In this document: positions 16,820 through 25,608 of the stretch, one piece after another
Position numbering within the stretch: the stretch's first letter is position 1
Layout: each line of letters begins with the position of its first letter
Origin: Flavobacteriales bacterium UBA952
Lineage (GTDB): Bacteria > Bacteroidota > Bacteroidia > Flavobacteriales_D > Crocinitomicaceae
Assembly: GCA_905182495.1 (NCBI GenBank)
Contig: CAJJBU010000017.1
Location: 107,901 to 171,900 of the forward strand
DNA: 64,000 nt
Reading direction: 5' to 3'
Program-made: the position numbers and the translations under genes
Notes under the pieces: generated by a model
Seen by the model: the letters and a program-made list of their open reading frames with translations, nothing else
The model's database searches: none
Told to the model about the DNA's origin: nothing

Positions 16820-19594
16820 ATGGAGTATAACTTTAGGGAAATAGAGGCCAAATGGATTTCATTTTGGAAATCAAATAAAAGTTATAAGGTTTCTGAGGAT
16901 TCTTCAAAACAGAAGTATTATGTTTTGGATATGTTCCCTTATCCATCCGGTGCAGGGTTACATGTTGGGCACCCTTTAGGTTATATCGCGTCTGATGTTT
17001 TAGCGCGTTATAAGAAGCTGGAAGGGTATAATGTTTTGCACCCTATGGGTTATGATTCATTTGGTTTGCCCGCTGAACAGTATGCGATTCAAACAGGGCA
17101 ACACCCCGCGATAACGACCGATAAAAATATAGAACGCTATCGCAATCAACTTGACCAATTAGGTTTTTGTTACGATTGGGATCGAGAACTTAGAACGTCC
17201 TCTCCTGATTATTATAAGTGGACACAGTGGATTTTTAAACAGTTATTTGATTGTTACTACGATGAAAGATTGAATAAGGCCGTTCGCATATCTGCCTTGG
17301 TTTCTGAATTTGAGATATCAGGTAACCAAAATGTCCAAGCAACAAATGACTGTGAAAGTGTGTTTTCCTCTAAGGATTGGATGTCCTTTGATGCGGCTAA
17401 AAAAGAAGCTACTTTACAGCAATATAGATTGGCTTATTTAGCTGATAGCTGGGTAAATTGGTGTCCTGAGCTTGGAACCGTCTTGGCTAATGATGAGATT
17501 GTGAATGGTAAATCTGAACGAGGAGGTCACCCCGTAATGCAGAAGAAAATGCGTCAATGGTCTATGAGGATTAAGGCATATGCCGAACGTCTTTTAAAAG
17601 ACTTAGATCATTTAGATTGGACAGATTCAATTAAAGAGCAGCAAAGAAATTGGATTGGAAAATCAGTAGGATGTTCTGTGTTATTTGAAGTCGAAAGCCA
17701 CACGGAATCCATCGAGGTATTTACAACGCGTCCTGACACCATTTTTGGTGTTTCTTTTATGGTCTTGGCTCCGGAGCATCCACTTGTAAAAGAGATAACA
17801 ACTAACGAAAACAGGACGGCGGTTCTAGATTATCAACGGGCAGCATCTAAAAAGACTGAAAGAGATAGACAGAGTGACGTTAAAACAATTTCAGGTCAAA
17901 ATACAGGAGCATTTGTCATTCACCCTTTGAGCGGTGAAAAAATTCAGATATGGATTGCTGATTATGTATTGGCTTCTTATGGAACAGGAGCTGTTATGGC
18001 GGTCCCTTGTGGTGACCAAAGAGATTTTGATTTTGCTAAATATTTTGACATTGAGATTAAAAATATTTTTGATAACATTGATGTATCTGAGGCTGCACAC
18101 ATTGAAAAATGGGGCACGCTAAAAGACTCTTCATTTTTGAATGGTCTCGAGGTGGTCGCTGCTATCAAAAAAGTTATTCAAATTCTGGAAGCAAAATCTT
18201 TAGGTAAAGGCACGACGAATTACCGACTAAGGGACGCCGTTTTTTCACGTCAAAGGTATTGGGGGGAACCATTCCCGATTTTTTATCAAGAGAATATTCC
18301 AAAAACAGTTTCAGATGAGAACCTACCGATTGAGCTCCCTAAAGTTGATAGTTATTTGCCTACTCAGCAAGGAGAGCCGCCTTTGGCTCGAGCAGATAAG
18401 AGTTCCTGGAATTATTTTGCTGGTGATCGTATGGAATACAATACAATGCCTGGTTGGGCTGGAAGTTCTTGGTATTTCTTAAGATACATGGACCCTTCGA
18501 ATGAAGTCGAATTTGTGTCTAAAGAGAAGTCAGATTATTGGAATCAAGTTGACCTCTATATTGGGGGAGCGGAACATGCCACAGGACATTTACTATATTC
18601 TCGCTTTTGGACTAAATTTCTTTTCGACCAAGGCTATATTTCATTTGATGAGCCCTTTAAAAAGCTCATTAATCAAGGTATGATTCTGGGTAAAAGTAGT
18701 TTTGTATATCGACTTTTAGACCGTAACACTTTTGTGTCTAAGGGGAAAATACAAGGCAAGGAAACTCAGCCTATTCATGTTGATATTTCTTTGGTCGAGA
18801 ATAACAAGCTCGATCTAGACGGGTTTAAGAAATGGCGCCCTGATTATAGCGACGCATCATTTGTTTTAGAAGACAACGGAGATTATGTTTGTGGTGAAGA
18901 GGTCGAGAAAATGTCAAAGTCTAAATTCAATGTTGAGACCCCGGACGATCTCATTCAGAAGTATGGAGCAGACACCTTGCGTTTATATGAAATGTTTTTA
19001 GGCCCCATTGAACAAAGTAAACCATGGGATACAAAAGGTATTTCTGGCGTTCATAATTTTTTAAGAAAGTGCTGGCGTTTGTATTGTAATGCAGATGGAT
19101 CGTCGATCCTTAAAGAAAATGAGCCAACAAAGGACGAACTTAAAACCCTTCACAAAACAATCAAGCGTATTCGTGAAGATTTAGATCGTTATTCTCTTAA
19201 CACTTGTGTATCAACATTTATGATTGCTGTGAATGCGTTTACAGACTATAAATGCAATAACAAGGTTGTTTTGGAGAGTTTTTTAATATTATTGGCTCCA
19301 TATGCACCCCATTTTTGTGAGGAATTATGGATGAAATCAGGTCAAAAGGAAGGAAGTCTTTTCGAGGCGTCCTATCCAAACTATGATGAAAAGCATCTTG
19401 TTGAAGATTCGTTTGATTATCCAATCTCCTTCAATGGGAAAATGCGATTTAAGGTGAATCTGTCATTGTCTTTAAATCGAGAAGAAATTCTAAAAGAAGT
19501 TGAAGGTTTAGAGCTAACTAAGAAATGGTTAGACGGCAAAAATCCAAAGAAAATTATTGTTGTTCCTGGTAAGATTGTGAATATAGTCCTTTGA
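16820..19594 (+). CDS. leuS: Leucyl-tRNA synthetase
   Basis: A 924-residue class I synthetase that charges tRNA(Leu). The HIGH motif is HVGH in PYPSGAGLHVGHPLGY near residue 48; KMSKS occurs exactly in EKMSKSKFN near residue 700. The CP1 editing domain (about residues 225-420) contains the TTRPDTIFGVSF threonine-rich region and the GTGAVMAVP...DQRDFDFA editing site with its Asp. Between the editing domain and KMSKS there is the leucine-specific insertion. It is preceded by its own promoter and ends 3 bases from the convergent MerR gene. Confidence 0.97.
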   Translation: MEYNFREIEAKWISFWKSNKSYKVSEDSSKQKYYVLDMFPYPSGAGLHVGHPLGYIASDVLARYKKLEGYNVLHPMGYDSFGLPAEQYAIQTGQHPAITTDKNIERYRNQLDQLGFCYDWDRELRTSSPDYYKWTQWIFKQLFDCYYDERLNKAVRISALVSEFEISGNQNVQATNDCESVFSSKDWMSFDAAKKEATLQQYRLAYLADSWVNWCPELGTVLANDEIVNGKSERGGHPVMQKKMRQWSMRIKAYAERLLKDLDHLDWTDSIKEQQRNWIGKSVGCSVLFEVESHTESIEVFTTRPDTIFGVSFMVLAPEHPLVKEITTNENRTAVLDYQRAASKKTERDRQSDVKTISGQNTGAFVIHPLSGEKIQIWIADYVLASYGTGAVMAVPCGDQRDFDFAKYFDIEIKNIFDNIDVSEAAHIEKWGTLKDSSFLNGLEVVAAIKKVIQILEAKSLGKGTTNYRLRDAVFSRQRYWGEPFPIFYQENIPKTVSDENLPIELPKVDSYLPTQQGEPPLARADKSSWNYFAGDRMEYNTMPGWAGSSWYFLRYMDPSNEVEFVSKEKSDYWNQVDLYIGGAEHATGHLLYSRFWTKFLFDQGYISFDEPFKKLINQGMILGKSSFVYRLLDRNTFVSKGKIQGKETQPIHVDISLVENNKLDLDGFKKWRPDYSDASFVLEDNGDYVCGEEVEKMSKSKFNVETPDDLIQKYGADTLRLYEMFLGPIEQSKPWDTKGISGVHNFLRKCWRLYCNADGSSILKENEPTKDELKTLHKTIKRIREDLDRYSLNTCVSTFMIAVNAFTDYKCNNKVVLESFLILLAPYAPHFCEELWMKSGQKEGSLFEASYPNYDEKHLVEDSFDYPISFNGKMRFKVNLSLSLNREEILKEVEGLELTKKWLDGKNPKKIIVVPGKIVNIVL

Positions 19595-19597
19595 TCA

Positions 19598-20473
19598 TTA
19601 TGGTTGTTTTAAGTGCGCTATGATTTCCGGGATATTATCAACCTGAATAATGTAGTCTTTTATCTCTTCTGTATTGACTTTAATCTGTGCTCCCCCAGCA
19701 AATACCTTCAAATTTGGGAGGTCTTTTTTAAGCTGCTTAAAATAAGTCACCACTAATTTTTGATCCACAGAGGTTAGCCATGATGATAGAATGGCCGAAG
19801 GTTTCAGCTTATCAATACTTTCCAAAAGTGAATGGTAGGGAAGGCTTTGTCCTAGATAGGTTGTAGATACACCTTTTGCCCGCAATAAAAACTGATAAAA
19901 CAAAAGGTTGATTTCATGCCACTCATGCTCAGGTAAGTAAAGCAGAACGGATGGGCTGTCTGAATTGGGTATAGGTTGTTTATCGATTTCAGAAATAATC
20001 TTCTGCCGAATTAAATTGGACATAAAATGTTCCTGAGCTGGATTTATTGAGCCAATCAACCACATGATACCGATTCTATCTAAAAAAGGAATGATGTGAT
20101 TCACGAATGTTTTTTCAAGACCAACTTCCTCGATGAGGTCGTTTATCGTTCCCCTAAACAATTTCTCGTCTAAAGACACTAGGGCAAGAATCAATTTATC
20201 CATGCTATTTTCTGGCCCTTTGTTGACTTTAATATCCCAAAGTAATTTATTCATGTCCTCTTGAGATAGTTCTGCTATTTTCGATATTTTCAATCCGCTA
20301 CGATTGAGCATACTTACCGTAAGAAGTCGTGTTAACTCGTCATCAGAGTACATCCTGATTTTTGTGTCTGTTCGACATGGTGTGAGAATGTGGTATCTTT
20401 TTTCCCATATTCGAATCGTATGAGATTTAATTCCTGTTAGGTTTTCAAGATCTTTGATTTTATATTCGGCCAT
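19598..20473 (-). CDS. MerR-type regulator with cobalamin-binding domain (CarH/LitR-like)
   Basis: A 291-residue protein; the start ATG at 20471-20473 (MAEYKIKDLENLTG) is chosen over an in-frame upstream start. Residues 1-70 are a MerR winged helix (TGIKSHTIRIWEKRY). Residues about 90-160 form the B12-binding helical bundle with the W-x9-EH motif (W138, E148, H149), diagnostic of CarH/LitR light sensors that bind adenosylcobalamin. Residues about 175-291 are a Rossmann-type B12 domain with His186 in EWHEIN, which corresponds to E/DxHxxG with Gly replaced by Asn. Such regulators repress light-induced genes in the dark. The targets are unknown here; no carotenoid genes are adjacent, but three photolyase-family genes lie 25 kb away. 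Confidence 0.85.
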   Translation of the reverse strand: MAEYKIKDLENLTGIKSHTIRIWEKRYHILTPCRTDTKIRMYSDDELTRLLTVSMLNRSGLKISKIAELSQEDMNKLLWDIKVNKGPENSMDKLILALVSLDEKLFRGTINDLIEEVGLEKTFVNHIIPFLDRIGIMWLIGSINPAQEHFMSNLIRQKIISEIDKQPIPNSDSPSVLLYLPEHEWHEINLLFYQFLLRAKGVSTTYLGQSLPYHSLLESIDKLKPSAILSSWLTSVDQKLVVTYFKQLKKDLPNLKVFAGGAQIKVNTEEIKDYIIQVDNIPEIIAHLKQP

Positions 20474-20491
20474 TTTGTATCTAGGACTTTT

Positions 20492-20499
20492 CAAAGATA
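20492..20499 (-). promoter_or_regulatory. -7 promoter element (TATCTTTG) of the MerR gene
   Basis: On the minus strand TATCTTTG matches TAnnTTTG and lies 18 bases upstream of the chosen MerR start codon. This supports the start at 20473, since the longer reading frame would cover the element. It shares the 82-base divergent gap with the engB promoter, where a MerR operator could lie. Confidence 0.55.
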
Positions 20500-20543
20500 A
20501 AACAAGCAATGCGTTTTATTGTTCTTTGCAGTACAATATATCT

Positions 20544-20551
20544 TAAATTTG
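20544..20551 (+). promoter_or_regulatory. -7 promoter element (TAAATTTG) abutting engB
   Basis: TAAATTTG ends only 4 bases before the engB ATG at 20556. If used, transcription would start at or next to the start codon, giving a leaderless mRNA. A TTG occurs at 20519-20521, with a longer than usual 22-base spacer. Confidence 0.45.
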
Positions 20552-20555
20552 TTAA

Positions 20556-21161
20556 ATGGATATTTTAAGTGCCTCTTTTTTAATTTCAAACACCACCTTT
20601 AAAAAATGCCCCCAGGATGAGAAGCCTGAATTTGCTTTTATTGGGAGGTCTAATGTCGGGAAGTCATCCTTAATCAATATGCTTACGGGCAAAAAGAAAT
20701 TAGCAAAAACTTCATCGACACCAGGGAAAACACAATTAATCAATCATTTTGAAATTAATAAAGAATGGTATTTAGTGGATTTACCTGGATACGGTTATGC
20801 CAAGGCGTCTAAAAAAAGCCGTCAAAGCTGGGAGATATTTATTACCGAGTACCTTCTTCATAGAGAAACGTTATTAACAACGTTCGTTTTAATTGATGCC
20901 AGGCTGCCCCCTCAAAAGATAGATTTGGAATTTATGAATTGGTGTGGAGGTAAAGGAATACCATTTACAATCGTTTATACGAAAACCGATAAATTGTCGA
21001 GTTCCGCCTTGCAAAGAAACTTAAAGGCCTATAGCAAGGAGCTACTTAAGTATTGGGATGAGTTACCTCCAATATTTGTTACTTCTGCCGAATCAAAACT
21101 GGGTAGAGAATCCGTTCTTAATTATGTGAACGAAATCCTAGTTGCTTTTAAGGCTTCCTAA
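20556..21161 (+). CDS. engB: Ribosome biogenesis GTPase EngB/YsxC (YihA)
   Basis: A 201-residue TRAFAC GTPase that takes part in 50S subunit assembly. Visible motifs are G1 GRSNVGKSS near residue 31, G2 in the STPGKT segment, G3 [10 protein letters not shown] near residue 75, G4 TKTDK near residue 145 and G5 VTSAES. Length and motif spacing are normal for EngB. It is divergent from the MerR regulator with an 82-base gap, and has its own -7 element. yebC follows after 45 bases with a separate promoter. Confidence 0.95.
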   Translation: MDILSASFLISNTTFKKCPQDEKPEFAFIGRSNVGKSSLINMLTGKKKLAKTSSTPGKTQLINHFEINKEWYLVDLPGYGYAKASKKSRQSWEIFITEYLLHRETLLTTFVLIDARLPPQKIDLEFMNWCGGKGIPFTIVYTKTDKLSSSALQRNLKAYSKELLKYWDELPPIFVTSAESKLGRESVLNYVNEILVAFKAS

Positions 21162-21162
21162 C

Positions 21163-21193
21163 TTGACGATGCAGGTGCAATTCCCTATTTTTG
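21163..21193 (+). promoter_or_regulatory. Promoter of yebC (TTG-N20-TATTTTTG)
   Basis: A TTG at 21163-21165 is followed after 20 bases by TATTTTTG at 21186-21193, matching both Bacteroidota elements. The yebC ATG lies 13 bases further on. Confidence 0.65.
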
Positions 21194-21206
21194 TTAAAAG
21201 ATAACT

Positions 21207-21917
21207 ATGGGAAGAGCATTTGAATATAGACGAGCAGCAAAAGAAAAGCGCTGGGACAAGATGTCTAAGATTTTCCCAAAACTAGGCAAGGCCATTACGA
21301 TGGCCGCCAAGGAGGGAGGTATCGACCCTTCCACAAATGCTAAACTCAGAACAGCAATTCAAAATGCAAAGTCTGAGAATATGCCTAAAGATAATATCGA
21401 GGCGGCTATTTCAAGATCAGTTCAGAAAGAGACAGACCTTTTTTCCGAATTGAATTATGAGGGTAAAGGACCTCACGGGGTTCTTGTTTTTGTCGAATGT
21501 GCTACTGATAACTCTACCCGAACGGTGGCCAATGTGAAGTCCTATTTCAATAAAGCAGGAGGAAGTATTGTTCCGACAGGTTCACTAGAATTTATGTTTC
21601 AGCGAAAGAGTGTTTTTGAAATTGAGATGACAGAAGAAATGGATCTTGAAGAGATGGAATTTAATTTAATTGATGCCGGTGTAGAGGAGTTGGAGGCAGA
21701 AGAGGGTGTTTTATTTATATCTGGAGATTATACTTCTTTTGGTACGATCTCGAAAGGTTTAGAAGATCTAGGAATAGAGTTGCAGAAATCTGGATTAAAG
21801 AGATTCGCAACTTCACCAGTTGAATTTAGTGAAGAACAGCTTATAGACATCGAAAAAATGTTGGATAAAATAGAGGATGACGATGATATTCAGCAAGTTT
21901 TTACAAACATTGCATAG
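21207..21917 (+). CDS. yebC: YebC/PmpR (TACO1) family protein
   Basis: A 236-residue member of the YebC family. It has the Bacteroidota-type N-terminus [16 protein letters not shown], the signature [22 protein letters not shown] segment near residues 36-50 and [13 protein letters not shown] near residue 58, and the second-domain motif [15 protein letters not shown] near residue 88. Members bind DNA as regulators or help translation of difficult (polyproline-type) messages; which role applies here cannot be told from the sequence. It is monocistronic by its flanking promoter. Confidence 0.92.
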   Translation: MGRAFEYRRAAKEKRWDKMSKIFPKLGKAITMAAKEGGIDPSTNAKLRTAIQNAKSENMPKDNIEAAISRSVQKETDLFSELNYEGKGPHGVLVFVECATDNSTRTVANVKSYFNKAGGSIVPTGSLEFMFQRKSVFEIEMTEEMDLEEMEFNLIDAGVEELEAEEGVLFISGDYTSFGTISKGLEDLGIELQKSGLKRFATSPVEFSEEQLIDIEKMLDKIEDDDDIQQVFTNIA

Positions 21918-21977
21918 AATTCTATTTTTTGTATAATAAAGTTCAATAAATCAAGTTATAGAAAGACATTAGCTCTC

Positions 21978-24605
21978 ATGAAATCAGGTTTTTACGTTTT
22001 ATTTCTCGTTGTTCTACTGTTTTCTTCTTGTTCTACAGAAAAGAACGCATTTCTGAATAGAACCTACCATTCCACAACCGCTAGGTTTAATGGGTATTTT
22101 AATGCCAATGAACTCTTGAATCAATCCCTTACTAGTTTTAAGAATTCAAATAAGGATGATTTTTATGACATTTTAGGAGTCAATCCTTTGCCTGACGAGG
22201 AACAAGCAAAGTCAATGCATCCTGCAATTGATACTGCGATCAAAAAATGTTCAGAGGTGATTAAAAACCACAGCATGCCAAGCACCGAGGATATGTTCTA
22301 CAAGGATGTTGAACACAATAGATGGATTGACGAGAATTGGATTACTATTGGAAAGGCATTGTATTATAAGCGAGCATATGAACAATCCTTAAAGAGTTTT
22401 CAGTTTGTTAAACGCTTATTTGCAAAAGACCCGTCCTTCTATGTTGCCAAATTGTGGATGGCAAAAATCCATATTGAACAAAAATCATATGCTGATGCGA
22501 AGCTAACCTTAGATGATTTAAATGCGATATCTAAGGAGCAGAAGAAAAAAACATTTAAGGATTATATTCCATTTGTTAAAAGTAAGACGAGTGACGAGGA
22601 TTTTATACCAGAGATCAGCCGTGATTTACAATTCGATATTTATAAGTCTTATGCGGATTTAGCGATTAAAAGAAAGGAATATCCTGAAGCGATAAAAGGT
22701 TTAAAGTCTGCAGTGATAAAATGTCCTACGCCCAAAGAAAAAACGCGACTAAATTTTATTTTAGGTCAGCTATATCAAAAGAATAACCAACTGGATTCTG
22801 CGGCCTATCATTTTTCTAAAGCTTTGAAATCGGCAGCTCCCTTTGAAATTGCTTTTAACGCAAGATTGAGCCGCGCGATATGTGGTGGAGGTGAGCGCCT
22901 AAGTAAAGATCTAAAAAGAATGCTCCGAGATGCTAAAAATGCTCAATATAAGGACCAAGTCTATTATGCGATGGCAAATTTGGAATTAAATCGTGGTGAA
23001 AAAGATTTGGCAATAAGTTATCTAACGGAGTGTGCTTTTTATTCGAATGGAAATGCCCGTCAAAAAGCAATGGCCTATGAAGAACTAGGCGATATCAGCT
23101 ATGCAGACCGAGATTATGTTTCTGCTCAAAAATATTATGACTCCTGTTCAAGATTTATACCAGAAGGATACCCAGATGGTGATTTAGTAAAAGAAAAAGC
23201 AATCAAACTTTCTGACCTTGTTGTAGCTATTGAAACTGTCAATTTTGAGGATAGTGTTGAACGAATTGCGCTTATGTCAGAAAAGGATCGTGAGAATTTT
23301 TTAAAACAAACATTAAAACAATTAAAAAAAGAAGCTCAAGAGCGAAAAGAACGAGAGGCGGCTAAATTACTCGCACTGCAAGAACAAAGTAATGCAAATC
23401 AGAGTGCTTCGGGAGGCAAATCTGTTTTCAGTAACCCTAAACTACGTCAAGAAGGTTATGAGGAATTTCGTAAAAAATGGGGGGCATCAAGGGAAAATGA
23501 AGACCATTGGAGGCGTAGTGAGAAAATGAGTTTTGAATTTGGAGTGTCCCCTGATTCTACAAATTCAGACTCTTTGATCGTTGAGGAAACTAGTTCAGAC
23601 TCTTTGACCATTGATGATTTACGAAAAAACATACCCTTAACTGATAGCGCTTTTGTTGCTTCGGAATTACGACTATTCGAAGCATTATATAAAAGCGGGG
23701 TTTTATATAAAGAGATCCTAAACGAAACAGCATTGGCTATGATTCAATTTGAAAGGGTACTGGAAAAAAACAAACGCAATCTAACCGATCTGTCATCAGC
23801 TTTTCAATTGTACAAACTAAATGAAGCAAATGGGAATAAAGAACCCTTTGTCGCGCACATCTTGGATTTCTACCCCAATTCAGATGCGGCTAAATATTTA
23901 AAAGATCCAGATTTCTATTTGAAGCAGAAAGAATCTGAAAAGGCTAATGAGCAAGATTATATTGAATTAACCCAGCGCTATTTTAATGGCGAATACAAAG
24001 AAGTTGCAGCGCTTTCTTTACAAGTCATTAATGAAGACCCTTCAAATGCTTTTCGTGCAGCCTATTTATTAATAAATGTATTTGCGATGGGACAGCTTAC
24101 GGAGGATAAATCATCTCTGGAACCATTGATTATTAGGGTGATAGAAGAGAAGCCCGGTACGCCTCAGGCGGATATTGCAAGTGATCTTCTTGATATTTTA
24201 AAGAATGGATATTCAGAAAATGATATACTTTCTTTTGAGCCTGAATATATTTATAAGCGTGTTTTAACAGAGAAACATTATGTATTTGTTCTAGTTGACG
24301 AAGAAGAGGAAGAGATGGATGACCTGAAGTCTTCAATTGTCGCATTTAATAGAAAGAAGCATAAGGCATTAGGTTTAAAAACGAGTGTTAGTAAGACGGT
24401 TAAAAAAGTACCATTTTTATTGGTGAAGGAATTTGATGGCTCTCGTTCTGCCCAAGAGTACATAAACACCTATAAGGCAGGTTATGAATATTTAGAGGAA
24501 TTTCAAGACAATCTTATTTATTCTATCGGCCAGAGTAATTTAAAATTGCTAATCGAAACATCGAAATTAAAGGAATACCAATCTTTTTTTGATGATTTTT
24601 ATTAA
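21978..24605 (+). CDS. porW: T9SS/gliding lipoprotein PorW/SprE
   Basis: An 875-residue lipoprotein (signal peptide with lipobox LFSSC near residue 18) that begins its mature part with the family signature TYHSTTARFNGYFNANEL. Several TPR-type helical pairs follow (for example residues 115-290 and 320-400), then a Lys/Glu-rich coiled-coil linker (about 435-470), a Ser/Asp-rich stretch (about 525-550), and a second helical region. SprE of Flavobacterium and PorW of Porphyromonas are needed for type IX secretion and, in gliders, motility. The gene lies immediately before bactofilin and AtpZ, a familiar neighbourhood in Flavobacteriales. Cargo for the system is encoded at 57804 and 62308. Confidence 0.85.
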   Translation: MKSGFYVLFLVVLLFSSCSTEKNAFLNRTYHSTTARFNGYFNANELLNQSLTSFKNSNKDDFYDILGVNPLPDEEQAKSMHPAIDTAIKKCSEVIKNHSMPSTEDMFYKDVEHNRWIDENWITIGKALYYKRAYEQSLKSFQFVKRLFAKDPSFYVAKLWMAKIHIEQKSYADAKLTLDDLNAISKEQKKKTFKDYIPFVKSKTSDEDFIPEISRDLQFDIYKSYADLAIKRKEYPEAIKGLKSAVIKCPTPKEKTRLNFILGQLYQKNNQLDSAAYHFSKALKSAAPFEIAFNARLSRAICGGGERLSKDLKRMLRDAKNAQYKDQVYYAMANLELNRGEKDLAISYLTECAFYSNGNARQKAMAYEELGDISYADRDYVSAQKYYDSCSRFIPEGYPDGDLVKEKAIKLSDLVVAIETVNFEDSVERIALMSEKDRENFLKQTLKQLKKEAQERKEREAAKLLALQEQSNANQSASGGKSVFSNPKLRQEGYEEFRKKWGASRENEDHWRRSEKMSFEFGVSPDSTNSDSLIVEETSSDSLTIDDLRKNIPLTDSAFVASELRLFEALYKSGVLYKEILNETALAMIQFERVLEKNKRNLTDLSSAFQLYKLNEANGNKEPFVAHILDFYPNSDAAKYLKDPDFYLKQKESEKANEQDYIELTQRYFNGEYKEVAALSLQVINEDPSNAFRAAYLLINVFAMGQLTEDKSSLEPLIIRVIEEKPGTPQADIASDLLDILKNGYSENDILSFEPEYIYKRVLTEKHYVFVLVDEEEEEMDDLKSSIVAFNRKKHKALGLKTSVSKTVKKVPFLLVKEFDGSRSAQEYINTYKAGYEYLEEFQDNLIYSIGQSNLKLLIETSKLKEYQSFFDDFY

Positions 24606-24613
24606 ATTAAACT

Positions 24614-25027
24614 ATGTTTAAGAGAAAAGAAATAGAACAAACTATTATGGTAAATACGGATGCAAAAGAAACCAATCTAATTATTGCAGGTACTAAAATC
24701 TTAGGAGATATTGTATCGGATAACAACATTCATGTTGAGGGAGAAATACATGGAAATATTGCTTGTAAGGGGAAGGTGACCATAGGGCCTTCAGGCCGTG
24801 TAAAGGGAAACATAAATTGTTTGACTTGTGAAATTCACGGAAAGATTGATGGCGAAATAAAAGTAGAAGATCTTTTAACACTTAAAGAAACCTCTAGAAT
24901 TCACGGGAATATTTTGACCATGAAGCTCAAAATTGATGAGGGTTCTTTCTTTGAAGGAAGCTGTAAAATGTCCTCAGCCCTACCCGACATGAGTGATGTT
25001 GAAGAATTGGAGTTGAATGAAGAATAA
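24614..25027 (+). CDS. Bactofilin (polymer-forming cytoskeletal protein)
   Basis: A 137-residue bactofilin. The core (about residues 20-115) is built of short beta-helix rungs with repeated G-x-I/V patterns: GTKILGDIVSDNNIHVEGEIHGNI, KVTIGPSGRVKGNI and KIDGEIKVEDLLTL in series. The termini are short and charged. Bactofilins polymerise without nucleotide and act in cell shape or protein positioning. The gene lies 8 bases after porW and its 3' end overlaps atpZ by 11 bases, so the genes are probably translationally coupled. Confidence 0.9.
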   Translation: MFKRKEIEQTIMVNTDAKETNLIIAGTKILGDIVSDNNIHVEGEIHGNIACKGKVTIGPSGRVKGNINCLTCEIHGKIDGEIKVEDLLTLKETSRIHGNILTMKLKIDEGSFFEGSCKMSSALPDMSDVEELELNEE

Positions 25028-25265
25028 GCACCCCTCCATGAAGCGGAAAGCCAACAAGTATGTTAAGTTTTCTTCTTTGGGAATCCAAATGGGGCTTATT
25101 ATTTTTGCCTTCACTTGGGGCGGGATGTACCTTGACGATTATTTTTTAACTAAAACCCCATGGTACACGGTTGTATTATCTCTAACAGGCGTCATTGGGT
25201 CCTTAGCGCTAATTATAAAAGAGGTTATTCAAATGAACAACGAAGATGATTCCGAAAAGACTTAA
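25017..25265 (+). CDS. AtpZ/AtpI family protein
   Basis: An 82-residue protein with two membrane helices (about residues 14-38 and 45-68) and the AtpZ-type motif GIQMGLIIFAFTWGGMYLDDYF. Family members assist F1Fo assembly or c-ring formation and are often the first genes of the atp operon. The ATG at 25017 overlaps the bactofilin gene; ATG at 25038 is an alternative start. The atp operon itself is 12 kb downstream here, so the small genes are separated from their expected partners. Confidence 0.82.
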   Translation: MKNKHPSMKRKANKYVKFSSLGIQMGLIIFAFTWGGMYLDDYFLTKTPWYTVVLSLTGVIGSLALIIKEVIQMNNEDDSEKT

Positions 25266-25608
25266 AGGGCTTTATATATCGTATGGTGTTCTTGCGCTCC
25301 TGTATTTAATCTGTCAAGAATTTTTACCCCAGCTTTCTCCTAAAAGTAACCTAGTTAATTCATGTTTTTTATTGATCTTATTTACCTTTTCTTGGTTTCT
25401 AGTTCATTTGAGAATTCAACATAACCCTAAACGATTTATTGGAAATTTCATGATTATGACCGTATTGCAATTCTTAGCATTTTTGGTCTTCGAACTTGTT
25501 TTAGTTTTTCAAGGTGCCGCATTGATTCAGGTGATTCATGCATTATGCCTATGCACTCTCTTGCTAATTATACAGTCTATTTCACTTGCAAAAACGAGTG
25601 CCTCATAG
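25246..25608 (+). CDS. Small membrane protein in AtpI position
   Basis: A 120-residue protein with four hydrophobic segments (near residues 8-22, 35-52, 63-83 and 90-112). It overlaps the end of atpZ by 20 bases and therefore is coupled to it. Four-helix proteins of this size between AtpZ and atpB are AtpI-like in other Bacteroidota; here similarity is only by position and topology. Its stop region overlaps the convergent M28 peptidase gene by 6 bases. Confidence 0.6.
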   Translation: MIPKRLKGLYISYGVLALLYLICQEFLPQLSPKSNLVNSCFLLILFTFSWFLVHLRIQHNPKRFIGNFMIMTVLQFLAFLVFELVLVFQGAALIQVIHALCLCTLLLIIQSISLAKTSAS

